NCBI GenBank assembly: GCA_038380795.1
Contig: CM076263.1
Location: 14,064,709 to 14,128,708, forward strand
Length of the DNA stretch: 64,000 bases
Reading direction: 5' to 3'
Source: Pyrocephalus nanus
Taxonomy: Eukaryota > Chordata > Aves > Passeriformes > Tyrannidae
Shown here: positions 14,709 to 27,500 of the stretch, one piece after another
How the letters are laid out: each line of letters starts with the position of its first letter
Position numbering within the stretch: position 1 is the stretch's first letter
The notes under the pieces: model-generated
Databases searched by the model: none
What the model was told of the DNA's origin: nothing
Seen by the model: the letters and a program-made list of their open reading frames with translations, nothing else
Made by a program: the position numbers and the translations under genes

Positions 14709-14838
14709 TCCTGGTACCTGGGCTAGCTTGGTTCCTTTTCAAGTATCAAATAGGACACCGATCCTGCCGACAAATGTTCCAAATTATGGTTTGAACATAA
14801 TTGGAGAGCCTTTCCTTCAAGCAGAAACAAGCAACTGA
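14709..14838 (+). CDS. Putative terminal coding exon, gene not identified (partial)
   Basis: This 130-nt segment follows a strong splice acceptor and ends in TGA (14,836-14,838). Entered in phase 2 (its first base completes a split codon), it encodes 42 residues starting PGTWASLVPF and ending GEPFLQAETSN. The peptide is not low-complexity, has no membrane segment and no cysteine, and is rich in Pro, Asn and Thr, like a flexible C-terminal tail. The DNA after the stop is AT-rich and 3'-UTR-like, with no further exon. I do not recognise a domain and cannot name the gene. The upstream exons would lie more than 14 kb away, outside the window. It could be an alternative last exon, or a chance open frame after a CT-rich repeat; I favour a real exon only moderately. 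Confidence 0.5.
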
Positions 14839-16575
14839 GGGAAAAAAAAAATTACAATTAAAAGCAAAATTAAAAAAAAAAAAAAAAAGAAAAAAAGAGA
14901 AGACAAAATGAGAAATGAAACTGAAGAAAGAAGAAAAAGTAGACCAGCAATTGCAGCTCTTACAATCACTAATTCCCTTATGGTTGAAACTGAAATGATA
15001 TACAAAGGGTCGATGATATTTCACTGATGGGTAGAATGCAGCTCCTGCTAAGTAGCCTTTGTTATATGAAGTCCGCTGGGAAATAGATGTTCTGTCTCCG
15101 ACAATATATTTTAACTGACTTTCTAGATGCCTTAATATTTGCATGATAAGCTAGTTCTATTGGTTTAGTATTCTTGTTGTTTACGCATGAGATCACTATT
15201 CCTGGTTATCTCACAAAACAAAGGCTAGGCAGCAGCAGCAGAGCTGCAGGAGGACAAGGGCCGTGAGCCAGTCGTTTTTTCAACACTCGGATTTCTAAAT
15301 GTTTTAAAAATAAGCTCTGTAGCCTTTAGTTATGGATTTATTAAACTTTGGCCCTTAATTCAGCCTCTTCTAGTGTGTTATGCAGTTTGAAGTTTTCAAT
15401 CAGTATGAACACACAGGCTCTATGAAAGAAATGCCTCTACATAGGTAAAAGTGTTATCTTCTCATGCAACAGTAAAAAAAAAAAAAAAAGAAACTGAAAA
15501 AAGTGACGTTTTCCCCACTAACGAAACACTAACAGAGGCAAGTGCAATTTAAAAATTGTATCTAAGGGGTCATCACTACAAGTCCTTCAGCCCTTGGACT
15601 CTAAATTGAGGGGATTAAAGATAGAAATAAAAATCACTTTGAACAAACTTACTTTTCCCCTCAATTTTTGAGGGCATTAAAAGGCATTAAATCAAGACAA
15701 ATCATGTTCTTGAGAAAAAGAAATCAATGGAAACACAGCACTTATGTTGGTTTAGCTGCTGCCTCCACAGAGGGGTAGGATTTATTTATTTAAAGTTACT
15801 TGTTGCATCAAGAACCCATAGGGTTTACATGTTTCAGTAAAATCTACATCATAGAGACAAAGACATAGGCAAATCCATGTCACAAGGGCAAAGCTTACCG
15901 TTTACAAACTGGTAATACCAGGATGGGGATATGTTGTATTTAAATAATGCACTCTTAATGTAAGTCGAATTACAGGGTGCTGTAAACTTGCATGGTGCTT
16001 TCAGAAGTTAGCCTTGTTCAACAATTTTCACATATTGACAGAAATATAATGTGCATGGGCAGACATTTTGCCTCTATGTCTCTTTAAAAATTTAAAATAC
16101 TCTTTCCAGTTATCCTAATTTGCACGAAGATATAATGTCCACATTACGTGCCTTGCCTTGAAATCTAAAAAATGGAAAAAAACAAAAAAAGAAAAAACTA
16201 GAAAAAAATTGACATCACTACACTTGTTTTGCTGCATTTATTATAATTTTAAATCTTTACCATTTCTATGACAAAATATTTTGTATTCCAGATGCGATAA
16301 ATGTGTGACATCATGGATTTTTTAGACAGTTATACCTTTATCTCACATTTATAAAGCATATCATGGCTGTGTATAGTTGCCGCTTAAGAATTGTAATCGA
16401 CCAGCAATATTTTCAGTATTTTGGTGTTTTTTCTATTAACCTTTCATGTTTTTCATCTTCCAATTAATATTGGGGGGAGGGGATACAAATTTATACGAAT
16501 TATGCAATACCAAGTTTTGCCTATGTAGGTAGTGCTTTTAGCTGTATTGGTTATTATAGGTAAGTACACAGATTT

Positions 16576-16594
16576 AAAAAAAAAAAAAAAAAAA
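16576..16594. repeat. Poly-A run of 19 bases
   Basis: This is an uninterrupted A run inside the 3'-UTR-like region, with no adjacent element recognised. Confidence 0.85.
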
Positions 16595-18349
16595 GGAATA
16601 CTGTATGCTTTTTTTGTTTGTTTTAATTGACCAAAGTGGGTACTGCTATTTTTGCAGTGTGATGAGGTCCTTTTCTGTACTGAGAGGTGGACAGGGGATT
16701 TTTTTTTTTATACATACATATATATATATTCTGGGGTGGGTGGGGAGGATTTTTAACACTTTACAGTGTAGCTGTGAAGCAGTGCACCCTTAGCCAGGCA
16801 AGGGCTGCAAAGCGACTGTTCTGCCTACTGTGACAAACTTTGAAATCGGTTCCCTCTTTTTAACTTCCCACCTGGGGTGCAAGCTGAAATCATTTCTGGA
16901 TTTAAAAAATAAATAATGAATTCTGTTGGAGGCAGACTTGACTTGAGGAAATTGTTTTACTTCAAGGGTTTTTTTCTTGAGAAAGAGAGACAGACAGAGA
17001 AATACGTCAAGACCCACAGTGAGGTGAAGCCTTTTCCATTCTGGCAAAGATACTGCATCCTAAAGTGTGCATGTTAGAAAATGCTTTCAGCTCAGAATGA
17101 CAAAGACACTTGCTTTGTCTAGGAAATGCAAGTACAGGGCCAAAAACTTTGCTGGCATAGTTCCACTGACTCCAGTTGACTCTGGAGTTGTTCATGCAGA
17201 GAATTTGCCTCCCTTAGACTGCTTGACTGGTAAATTTTTTTTTTTTAAATTTACATAAATTTTTTTATCCTCCTCCTCCCACCAAGTTTAATTCACAGCA
17301 TCTGAATTACAACTTTCAGCCAGCTTGGGCTATGTCAGAGGTTTGCAAAGTCTTTTCATATGGCAGATCAGATGGAGAGTTCTGGGCTGTAGTAGAGAAG
17401 GAATTTATGCAAGGAATTAGACTATATGGAAATGAAGGTCTTTTTCCAGTAAAATCTCATTTTGCAGACCAGTAATAGGCCTGTTGCTGGAGACCTCTTA
17501 TACACCAGGGATCTTTGCAATGTATGGCTTAACACAGGGTGAATTTTTCTTTAAAGCACATCCTTTTATTAGGGTGCAAGCAGAGGAGAGTATAGACATG
17601 GATATAGGATACCACCATCAGTCACTTCTGGCTCCAGCCAGTCCATGGTGCTTAAGAGCAGTAGTAGTGGCACATCCCCATGTCTCCAGGAGGAGACATG
17701 TAGGCAGGGCCTGAATGGCTACAGAGACAGGATTTGTAAAAAAATAAATCCTTGAGATATAGCTAAACTGAAGAAAAAGCTCACACACACACCACCCCCC
17801 ACCCCAAAAAAAAAAAAAACAAACCAACAAAAAAGTAAAATTGTGTTAGTCTTTTTCTGAGCCCCTTTAGTAGGTCAGTTGTTTGCTAAACACATGGCAA
17901 AGTATGCTACACCAAACCAGAGTGCATCATAGGCTCTGGCCTGGTGAAACAAAGTATGTGTTGTCCTTTACACGTGTCACTGATACAGAACAGTTTGGGA
18001 GCAGAAAGGTGTGCTGGGGGGACATCCTTGGTTAGTACCATCAGCAGGGTGTTCCCTGAATGCTTTCAGTAGCACAGAGAGAAAACTGGAACAAATTCAG
18101 GCTTAAACATGCAATAGCCAAAATGATGATTGCCCTTGTAGAAAGATGGATGTCCTTAACAGAACCTTTTTTAAATCTCTGACCTCCTATATGCAGAAAA
18201 GCTGAGCTTACAGATGCAATTTTTTAAAAAGAAACTCCTTCCTTGTGAATAAATTGGATTGTTCAGCAACTGTGGGTTTTTGACGCCTGCCTCTCTAATA
18301 GAAAAGCCTGTTTGGAAGATAATGAACTTTTCATTTATTGTAGATTGGC

Positions 18350-18374
18350 TTTTTTTTTTTTTTTTTTTTTTTTT
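18350..18374. repeat. Poly-T run of 25 bases
   Basis: This is an uninterrupted T run. No recognisable retrocopy adjoins it. Confidence 0.85.
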
Positions 18375-19993
18375 AAGCTCAGCAGTGAAAAGATTAAGAT
18401 GATTGAGAACTCAAATCCAGTCTCTGGCCTCCTCCTTCACCAGGAAGTGTATTCTGACTAAATTGAGCCACCCCGTTCTATGTGCACTGTTCTGCCTTTA
18501 TTAAGTTGCTTTGCAGCCCTGGCCTCATGGCTGTGCCACTGAAGTGTGTTTCCCCTGGAGTGACATGAACGCTTGAGGCTTGACTAAGGAAAAAAAAAAA
18601 AAGGCAGTGAAGGAGACTGTACATAAAGACATGGCAAAAATATTAATTATAGCAATATAGTTGTGGGGTGATGTTGAGGTGGGCAGCTCCATTGAAAAAT
18701 ATGTGAATGAGCTTGTGAAGCTGCAAGTAGCAAGAAGAAAGGAGGATCTTCTGAATGAACCGCCTACCTTGTAGACAGTAATTTGTACACTGTATAGTTT
18801 TGTTAAGGATTTTTTTTTTAATTAAAATACCCTTGTTTGTAAAGCTAACTTTTTAACAATTATAATGGAAAGCATTTCCATTTTTAAACAAAATATTCTT
18901 TGTTGGAAACTGGACTTGGGTTAAAACTCTCCAGTTTCTTAATTTATGTATTAAAAAAAAAAATCTGTCCATGTTAGGAGTTATTTCGCAGATTCCTGTG
19001 CTTGAAAAGCATGGGTTACTAATCCTTTAAAAATGTAAATGGAGAAAAGTTATATTTTATGAAGGTTATTTTGTTGTATTTAGTATTGGAAAAGTTGGTT
19101 TTCAGAGCATTTCAAAATGTTGGAAGCACCACTGTCTTTTTATTAGTATATATGGCCTTTAGCAAAAGTTTTTGTGATTGTTACATGATGGTATTTAAGA
19201 TTAGGTTCACAGAGCAATTCAGGATAGGCAGAGAGCTAAAACAGTACTTAAGTCTCACACAGCTGTGTCCTCAGGGAGCAGAATTTTGGATTTGCAACTT
19301 GTAGCTTCATAAGGACTTAATGAAAGAGATTGCACAAGGACATCTGTGACACCGAAGTGTGTTATGTACCTAAATCTAAATTATATATACTGTGTGAGAT
19401 TATGAAGGCTGCAGAAAGTTATCCCATATTCAGTGTACAGTTTTCACTTTCAATGAAAAAACTCTCTAATGTTGCTGGCAGTAAGGCTCCAGTCATGACA
19501 TCCTCTATAGTTTACATGATCCTGTCAAGGTCTTTTGTTAACATTAACCAGCTGCATGCTCCTGGATTTTTTTATTCGGTTTCCATAGAAAGCTTAAGAA
19601 AAAAAAAAAGAGAGAGTAAAATCATATGCCAGCTAATCAAGTTAAACAGGAAAAAAGCTCAAAGCTAAATGTTCTACTCCATGCTGAAGGAGCTGAAAAC
19701 TGCCTCCTTCTTATTTGCACTTTCTGCTAGTTCCCCAGTTTTTTCTAATTTTTCAAAATTGTTTGGGTGTGGTGGAGCACTGCAGTTGGAGGATAACATG
19801 GACCACTTATTTTGCCCTTTAACCCTGCACAGTGACCTTTGCATCAGCCAAACTTATTGCCATGACAACTCTTTGTACTGTTTCCATGCCACAGCTCTGT
19901 TGGTCACGTTGTCAATAGTAAAGGGGACAAGTTGGAGACGGTCAATTTTTACATTTTTTTTTGTTGCAATTTTTTCTTCAATGGTTGTAAGTA

Positions 19994-20020
19994 GTTTGTT
20001 TGTTTGTTTGTTTGTTTTTT
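19994..20020. repeat. (GTTT)n microsatellite
   Basis: Six consecutive GTTT units end in a T run. Confidence 0.9.
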
Positions 20021-23000
20021 ATGATAAAAGGGTTCACTAGTTAGTACTCTTTAGAAATATCTGTGTGTTGCAATTCAGATGTATGTTGAATTTGTAAAAA
20101 GGGCTTCAGTGCCACTAGCATCATGATATACTAGAATAAGCCTTTGATACTTTCATTGCATGATACGGTAACAGTAAAACAAAAGGTGGCCTAAATAAAT
20201 GGAGAGCAGTGTGAGCTAGTGACACTAAAGCCAGTCTTTGTATTACTGTATTTTTGACAGAATGGTTTTGAAAACTGTGCTACAGGGACTGATGTGGCAA
20301 ATGTATCTCTATATGCAGAAGGAAGTTTTTTAAGAAGTATGGCTTATTATGCATTCTTCATTGAGGGCATTGAAGTTGCATGGACTGATAGAAGTTGATG
20401 CAAAATGAGAAAGAAACAAAAACCAGCAAAATGTTTACCAAAAAACTCAAACAAATGAGCAGTGCCTGTTCAATTTCACAGTCTCTGTTGAGTTCAGCTG
20501 TAAATATGTTTCAGATAACATTTTCTTCAAAAATAATCTCTACAACATTGTAGAATGTGAGGGGTTCCTTAATCCCAGGCATAGGCTTCTCAAGAGCTGC
20601 ATTAGATGTCTTCATCAAGCTGTTAATTTGTGCTTATATCATATAGAACTTTTAGTAAGCTGGGAAGAGGCACCCCATCTCAATGATATTTCTCTGAGAA
20701 CAACTTTTGTAGGGCTGTGTGTTTCTTTAGATACATTTAGTACAACTGTAGGTGACAAGTAGTCAGTTATTGCTTGCTAGCTACATACCAGGGTTGATCC
20801 ATTTTAAAACTTTTGGCATTTTTCCCCATGCTGTAGGCCATAAATCCTGAAGGTTTCATTTTAATTAAAAAGACGGTGCATGCACAGTCTTTGTGTAATG
20901 AACCTTCACAAGTAGGATGCATTACAGTACAGCTACTTAATTTTGGAATTAGGGCCCTCTGGCATCAAAACTGTTTTTAGCCTGAGTGTTAACAAAGGTT
21001 TTTATTGTGCCTGGTTGGAGGATAATAATGTTCTTTTTGGTACTTTTTTTTAGGTTACAAATGAACTCAACTGCCACAAGTTTTAAACTGGTGTAAATCA
21101 AGCTTGACTTAATGTGATTGTTACTGTTATATCCAGCCTACACTGCTAGCAGCTGCTCATACTGCAGTCAATTACTGGAAGCGGATATATTTCCTATGCA
21201 AAAACTGTTTAAACAATAAAAATGAGCTATGCTACAGACCCTGGTCTTATGTTTTCTTTTCTGCCTCTAAGAGCCATAATTAGTAATATCTTAGAAACTA
21301 ACCTTAAAGCTTGTACCCTGATAGCATGGCACAACTAAGAGAGTTCTGTGTATACTAAGTTTAGATTTAACATATTTGTTTGCACACAATGTGGCTTAGC
21401 AGTTACACCGAAAGCAGAGGAGAACAAGAAGAAAAAGAGAAACATATCAGATAATTGACTCGATTTAAATTTTATGTTTAGTTCCCATCATCATATTTTA
21501 CCAACCCTAGTAATTATACAGGTGATCTGAAGTGATCAAGATTCATCATGACAGTGAAAGGGCAGGAAACTTCTGTATTCTTTTAATGTCATTGATTTGT
21601 GAGACAGTCAATCTTTGATTTCTAAACTGCCTTCATGATAGCATTTTAATTAAATAAAGACGGTAAGATCCAATCTTCCCAAAATTCTTTCTGAATTCAA
21701 AAACCTTTGTTTCAGCTAAAGGTCCTTCAACTCTGCAAAATAATGGTTTTTCAAAAGTGTGAATTAGGTGTATGTATGGGGTGTTTCATTCAGCTCATGT
21801 TCCTTGAAATCGGTGGTTTTCTGCTTAGGCTGTTAGGATTCTGTAAACCTGTAGCAACAGAGAGAAAGTGAAATGAAAATGGTCAGGAAAACACTGGTGG
21901 AATCAAAATGTAAAGACTTTAACTGGATTACATATAAATCATCAAATTTTGTCCCATAGTGAAGCTAAACAACTCTTTATCTACTAAACAACTGTTCATC
22001 TACTTTGATAAAAATATTCTGCAGTTTCTAGAGTGTAAGCTTTATCCAGTTTCAACTAGCAGTAAGAAAAATGTAAAATGGTTTGATGTTTTTCCGTACT
22101 GGTTTGTTTACACAAAGACAATTTGTTTATTAAATGTACTATTTTTCCTGTGAAAGGCCCTTTGCTGTACATGTGTCTCTCCAAAACAAATTGCCAGGCA
22201 TGAAAATTTAGGATATTCAAACAGTTTCCAACTATACTGAGGATTTCAGGTTCCATATCTAAAGCTCCAAACCAGAAAACTTTCCTGCGTAATCCAGAGA
22301 CAATTAAATTCAGTCTTGCTTTCCATTTCTGATAAGAAAATTTCTACTTCTCCAACCACTCTTCAGCATCCTGCTCCTGTATACAACTCAACAGAATCCT
22401 GAAGCAATCCTGCATGTCTTTAATCACCCGTTCCACGCATGCCCCACTCCACGAGCCAGCTGCATGGTGGCACTGATGCAAATAGTTCAGAACAGAGACT
22501 GGCAGCTGCCTGCATCTATTCACATGGTCAGTGCCACTCCCAGGGCTGCAATACCATGCTCAAGATACACAACGCAGTGCCCAAGAACACTAAGATGGAA
22601 GTAGCAGGAAGGAGAGAATGCAAAGACCATGACTTGCAATTTCATGGTGAGGACAAGCCAAAAGTGGGGAAAGCTCCTGCTTCAGGCTTTTCTGCTTTCC
22701 CATTTGCTAGATTTTTGAGAAGAAATAGGCAAACACTTTTTTTTTTTTAAATTACAGTGTTCTTTTTGTGTATTTTCCCATGAGCTTAAACATTATAATT
22801 GAAAAGTGACATAAATCTTGACACTAGATCTAAACAAATGCACAAATGCACAAGCAGCAAGGTAGAAACGTGCAGTGCCATCTCACAGGGTTTTGCTGCT
22901 TAAGTCATTAAATGAAGTTCTTGAGTTATCTTTTCGATGTGTCGGTTTCTTTTTGAGTCTTAATTTCTATTCTGGTTACTCATCTGAATTTTTATATTAT

Positions 23001-23024
23001 AACTGTTGCTCAATCAGCTTCTGG

Positions 23025-23048
23025 TTTTTTTTTTTTTTTTTTTTTTTT
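23025..23048. repeat. Poly-T run of 24 bases
   Basis: This is an uninterrupted T run. The sequence beyond it is not a recognisable retrocopy. Confidence 0.85.
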
Positions 23049-24500
23049 GAAAGCTGAAAAGAAACATAGATTGGGCCTCTTGCTTGTAAGCCTGGGTCCA
23101 GGGGCATCTGTTTCCTTGAGGGTAATGGCACTGAGTGCTAGAGGACCCTTGGAAGTGTTTAACTGCCAGTGTCTGAGTCACAGCCAGGAGTGTCTGAAGA
23201 CAAGAAGGTTATTGAATGCTCAAGACTGAACCAAATTTTGTCTGCCTTTTGCTGGAGGGAAAAAAAGGCTCATTGCTGCCTTTAAGGTGACTGTCATGTG
23301 CTTTGTCGCATCTCCACTTAAAAGAGCAGCAGCCTAAAGTCTTTCTGGTAAGGTAACTTCAGGATTGTTTTATAGATAGGTTATATATGTCACCCTCAGA
23401 AATGGCAGAACTGAGACTTAACAAAGGAGAAGTCTGTTGGCATTGTCAAACTTTGACAGATGTAAGCGGGACCTCACCAAGATCTTCATTAGAAGACTAA
23501 TCCTACTTCTGCCTACCAAATACATCTTTAGAGCATCCACTGATAGTTTCTTTAGAGTCCTTACTGGTATGAGATCAGCCACTATTATTAAGGCCTTTAC
23601 CCACAAAAGTTGATTGACTGAGCTGCTGAGAGCTGTAAAGCTCTGTCCAAAACTGTGCAAGGATTCAAGTGTGTTTTGTTTACCTTTTATGACATTCACC
23701 ATTATGTAGTACCCTGGGTTATTAAAAACTGCCCATATTTCTGGTAAGGCACTTTAATTTAAGTGAACATGTATGTCCGGGTCTTAATGTACTTTTTTTT
23801 TTTCCCCTAAGGTGGGTGCCTTAGGGTGGACAGAGGTGTTCAAAGCAGAACATAACTGTTTCTGCTTCCTAAGCTGATGCTCACTACTAAAATAATGGTC
23901 TCCACTGACTATATTTAGATGCATTGCAGTTGCCAAAACCAGCACACATTGCTGTGGGCAGACAAGCAAGAAACTCTGATATGCAACAGGGCTGGGGCAG
24001 GGATAAAGGATGTATCTCCCCATAGCTGACAAGTCAAGTTCTGCAGCACTGTAAAGCTGGCACTCTATCAATTATATGCAGCTGTCTGTTCAATTTTCAA
24101 AAACTCCGATCAGATAATTGCTGATGTTTCAAGAAACAAGTGGTGCTCCCAGTTAGAATCCTGAAATGCCACGGAATGCAATGAGGTCACCGAAGGATAA
24201 GTGGGGGCTTTAGTACTTAAACACTTTTCAGAAATAATTCTGGTTTTAAAACACCTCTCTCCCAAATTATTTGAGATTGAAATATTTCCCTCAGTGTATT
24301 TTTCTGCTGAAATACATTGAAAAATGTCACAGTTACTTACAGTGGATTTGTTTCACAGACCATAAAAATTGGATCTGTGAAAACCATTAGAAGTTGAGTA
24401 TATTTTTCTGTTTCATGGAAATAAGAATATGAAGATAAGGTTTAGGTTTGCTGGTGGGGTTTCTTTGTTTTGTTTTAGTTTGGTGGTTTTCTTTTTTCTT

Positions 24501-24539
24501 TTGTTGTTGTTGTTGTTGTTTGTTTGTTTGTTTGTTTTT
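24501..24539. repeat. Compound (TTG)n(TTTG)n microsatellite
   Basis: TTG units pass directly into TTTG units. The tract gives a spurious Cys/Leu/Phe-rich frame on the plus strand. Confidence 0.9.
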
Positions 24540-27500
24540 CTGGGATGTTAGTCTGTTTTTCTTTGATTTCCTTCTGCCCCCACTCCCTCCTTTTAAAATA
24601 GAGAAATTTACTTTGTATCTAATACCTGAAATATCTAATGTATGCTACTATGTTTTGGTTTTGAACAGGACAGGAAGACACATACCACAATACCCATAAA
24701 ATACAGTCAATAATAAGAAAATAAACTAGATATAACAAGATGCCTCCAAGACTCAGAGCTTCCACAAGTTAGAAATATTAATAGTGGACTGAATATCAAT
24801 TAAGGCACTTTGGGGGGTGTGAAAATGGGTTAAACAGGTCACGCAAAAGTAGCTGTACTCAGATGGTCACCTGTTAGACCTTCTTTGCTCAGTACCTTCT
24901 GGGCATGTTGTGCTGCCATCACACAAGGATGACTGTGCCATTACAGACACCAAAATCACTCGGCTCAGGAGCATCCAGCAGCAAGAGCCATGGGGTGCTG
25001 GCAAGCCTGGATTGGTGTATCAGTAGGAACTTCCAACAGCACATGCTATGGATGGTGTGTTTCTCTTGGCTAGTAGCTTTCAATCTATGGTCATAAGAAA
25101 CCCTGGGGGTCCTTGGAACACTCCTGTTAAAGGATAGGGAATATAAAGTGAGTGGTACCCTGGTGGCATTTTAGTAACTAGTTTTCTTGTTGTGCCATTA
25201 TGCTTTTAAGGAGACAAGAGAGACCCCTTCCAAGCAGTTTTTAGGTTTATAATCCTAGAGTTCAGGCCTTGAGCTTCCTGCAAGGAACAATGTGAGGAAC
25301 AGAAACATTTGCTATCTTATAAAATTACAAGTTCATTCACTTTGCATTTTGATATTGTGTGGATTGTCCCAGGAGGACGATATTAGGGTAAGGAGAAAGA
25401 AAGAGTCTTGTCCTGTGCTCAGGGAGAAAATATGGCTGGACACAGCATCTCATGGTGAGACATCAAAACTCTATGTTCCTAGGGTGCTAGGGACTGAAAA
25501 AATAGACAGATGATATATCAGGACTCACAAATGTTTTCATAACTCCTGTTGTCAGCCCTATCCTGGTCTTCCCATGGGCTCACAAGGTTCTTCTCCAGCG
25601 TGGTCAGTGAACACCCTCCCCTTTCCTGCCTTTCATGCCTTTATCCTTCTTCATTAGCTCAGGCTCCTTATTTACTGTTCCCCACTATCTCAGCCTGATA
25701 ATAATCAAAGAAACAGTTCCTGTAATGCTTCCCTTGTGCCTTGTGTCCTCCTTGTCCCTCCTGAGTATGAGAGGTGGTGGAGTTGGATCAGTCTGTCCCA
25801 GGGAGGGAGGTGTTACACAGTGGGTGAGCAGGAACTCTAGTAGGATCCCTTCCCATTCCAGGGAGCAGCAAAGAAAGAAGGGAGCACCAAGGGCACATGC
25901 AGAGATAACAGGCATGCCTGCCCTCTCTTTCACCTTCAATGGCATCACTTCTGTGAGGATTGGCTATAGCAGGGTGCCATGTTGTCAGGAGCCCCTTTCC
26001 AGCCTAACTTGAAGGTTGACTGACCTGATGTCCCAAAAGAAGGTGAGACTGGTTAGGTCTTCAGATAAAAGGTATGTGTTCTGTCTTGGCTGTACTTCAG
26101 TTTTTAATGGTGATTGATGAAGCAAATAAACAAAAGCTGAGGGTCTGTGGTAGCCATATCTGTGATTGCTGGGATCTAGGTGTTTTGTCGTATAGAAACA
26201 ATCAAGGTGATTGTGGGATTGTAAGCAGAAACAATTTCACTTCTACATTTTTGCTCCAGGGTTGTGGTGAAAGAGAGAAAGACTTTGCAAAGATAGTTGA
26301 TAAATGCTGGTAGACAAAACCTTCCTCTAGGGCTCTGTTACACCTGACTGGAGCAACATATCCAGTGTCTGGGTGTCCTGTCTGGAAATATCCAGCAAGG
26401 GGAAAATTCCTATAGAGTGAGAATAGTATAAGGCACAATTATAATTCTGAATAATGTTGTCTAGTGGTTAACAGTGATTAGTGAAAGAGTGAATTGGAAA
26501 ATGCTGAAATGAAGTGAAGGAAGGATACGTATGGAGTGGGAATGTTTCAAGTTAATTATATCTTAAAGCAGTTTCAGAGATGGAGTCATTCACTGTACCC
26601 TTGGATGGGCAATACCTCAGGGGCTCTGTGCTTCAGTCAAGTGCCCAGGCTGAGAGAACCTGGAGGTGTGAGCTGGGGTCAGGAGCCTGCCTCAGAACCA
26701 AACTCTGCTCTGTACTAGCCACAAGGTTTGCCACTGGCTGCTGGTGTTCACAGTAGTGGTAGGTCACAGCTACTGTACCACAGAGTCTATAGGAGATTAA
26801 AGGCAGAAATATTAAAAGCAGCCTGTAAGGAAGAACTTAATCTCTACTGACTCTGTCCAGCCCTGTCTAATGACTCCAAACTTAAATGCTCTGCTGTTGC
26901 TCTTGCGTGCCACTAGTCAGGCACACTAATGACACCTGTACAGTGTAGAGATGGGTAAATTAAAAACGTGCTGTAAAAATATCTGCCTGAGGGGAATGGG
27001 TCAATGAAAAAACATTATCACTGGTTCTTAGAAAAGTATAGAGCAGCTGTTGGAGATTATGAAGTTCATTCAGACTCAACAATTTTTAATGTTGTTCTAA
27101 AACAAAAGCACCCCTTGAAACCAGTATAATTTCGAGGCTGTGTTCTGAAAGCAACACACTGAACTTTCCACTTGATTTTCAGGTAAAATTTAGGACTTCT
27201 TAATAATCTGATATTCTGATGTTCATACTGATCTGGGTTTAAATCTGGCACAAATTTTTTTGTCTTGACTTCCCTTCATCCCATTTTTTTTTTTCAGTAT
27301 GTTGCTTAGAACTGAGAGTATAGAAATAGATAATTTGGTAGCAAGCAGAAAATATTAGATGAGTTTGGCACTAAATCACAGGTGCCTGAATTGCCACAAG
27401 GACTCATGTGCCTTTGAGTCTCCTTGGGAAGAGTGGAATGGTTGACTTTAAGCAGCCAGCACACATCTCCCCATCAGCCACTTGTTCCCTATTTTCCTTC

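Larger units (their letters stand above)
14839..18850 (+). other. Probable 3' untranslated region of the gene ending at 14,838
   Basis: The AT-rich sequence after the predicted stop has no credible coding frame. It contains numerous AU-rich and T-rich stretches of the kind found in long vertebrate 3' UTRs, plus A runs near 14,872-14,888, 15,475-15,489 and 16,576-16,594. Possible poly(A) signals include AATAAA-type hexamers near 16,905 and 17,742 and ATTAAA near 18,821. The true cleavage site cannot be chosen by eye, and transcription could continue to about 21.2 kb, where another AATAAA occurs. The whole call depends on the exon call. Confidence 0.35.

Noticed and set aside
14746..15144. Minus-strand frame of 132 codons antisense to the putative terminal exon
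   Set aside because: It runs through T-rich/A-rich low-complexity sequence, giving Phe runs, and has no motif; it is a shadow of the plus-strand region.
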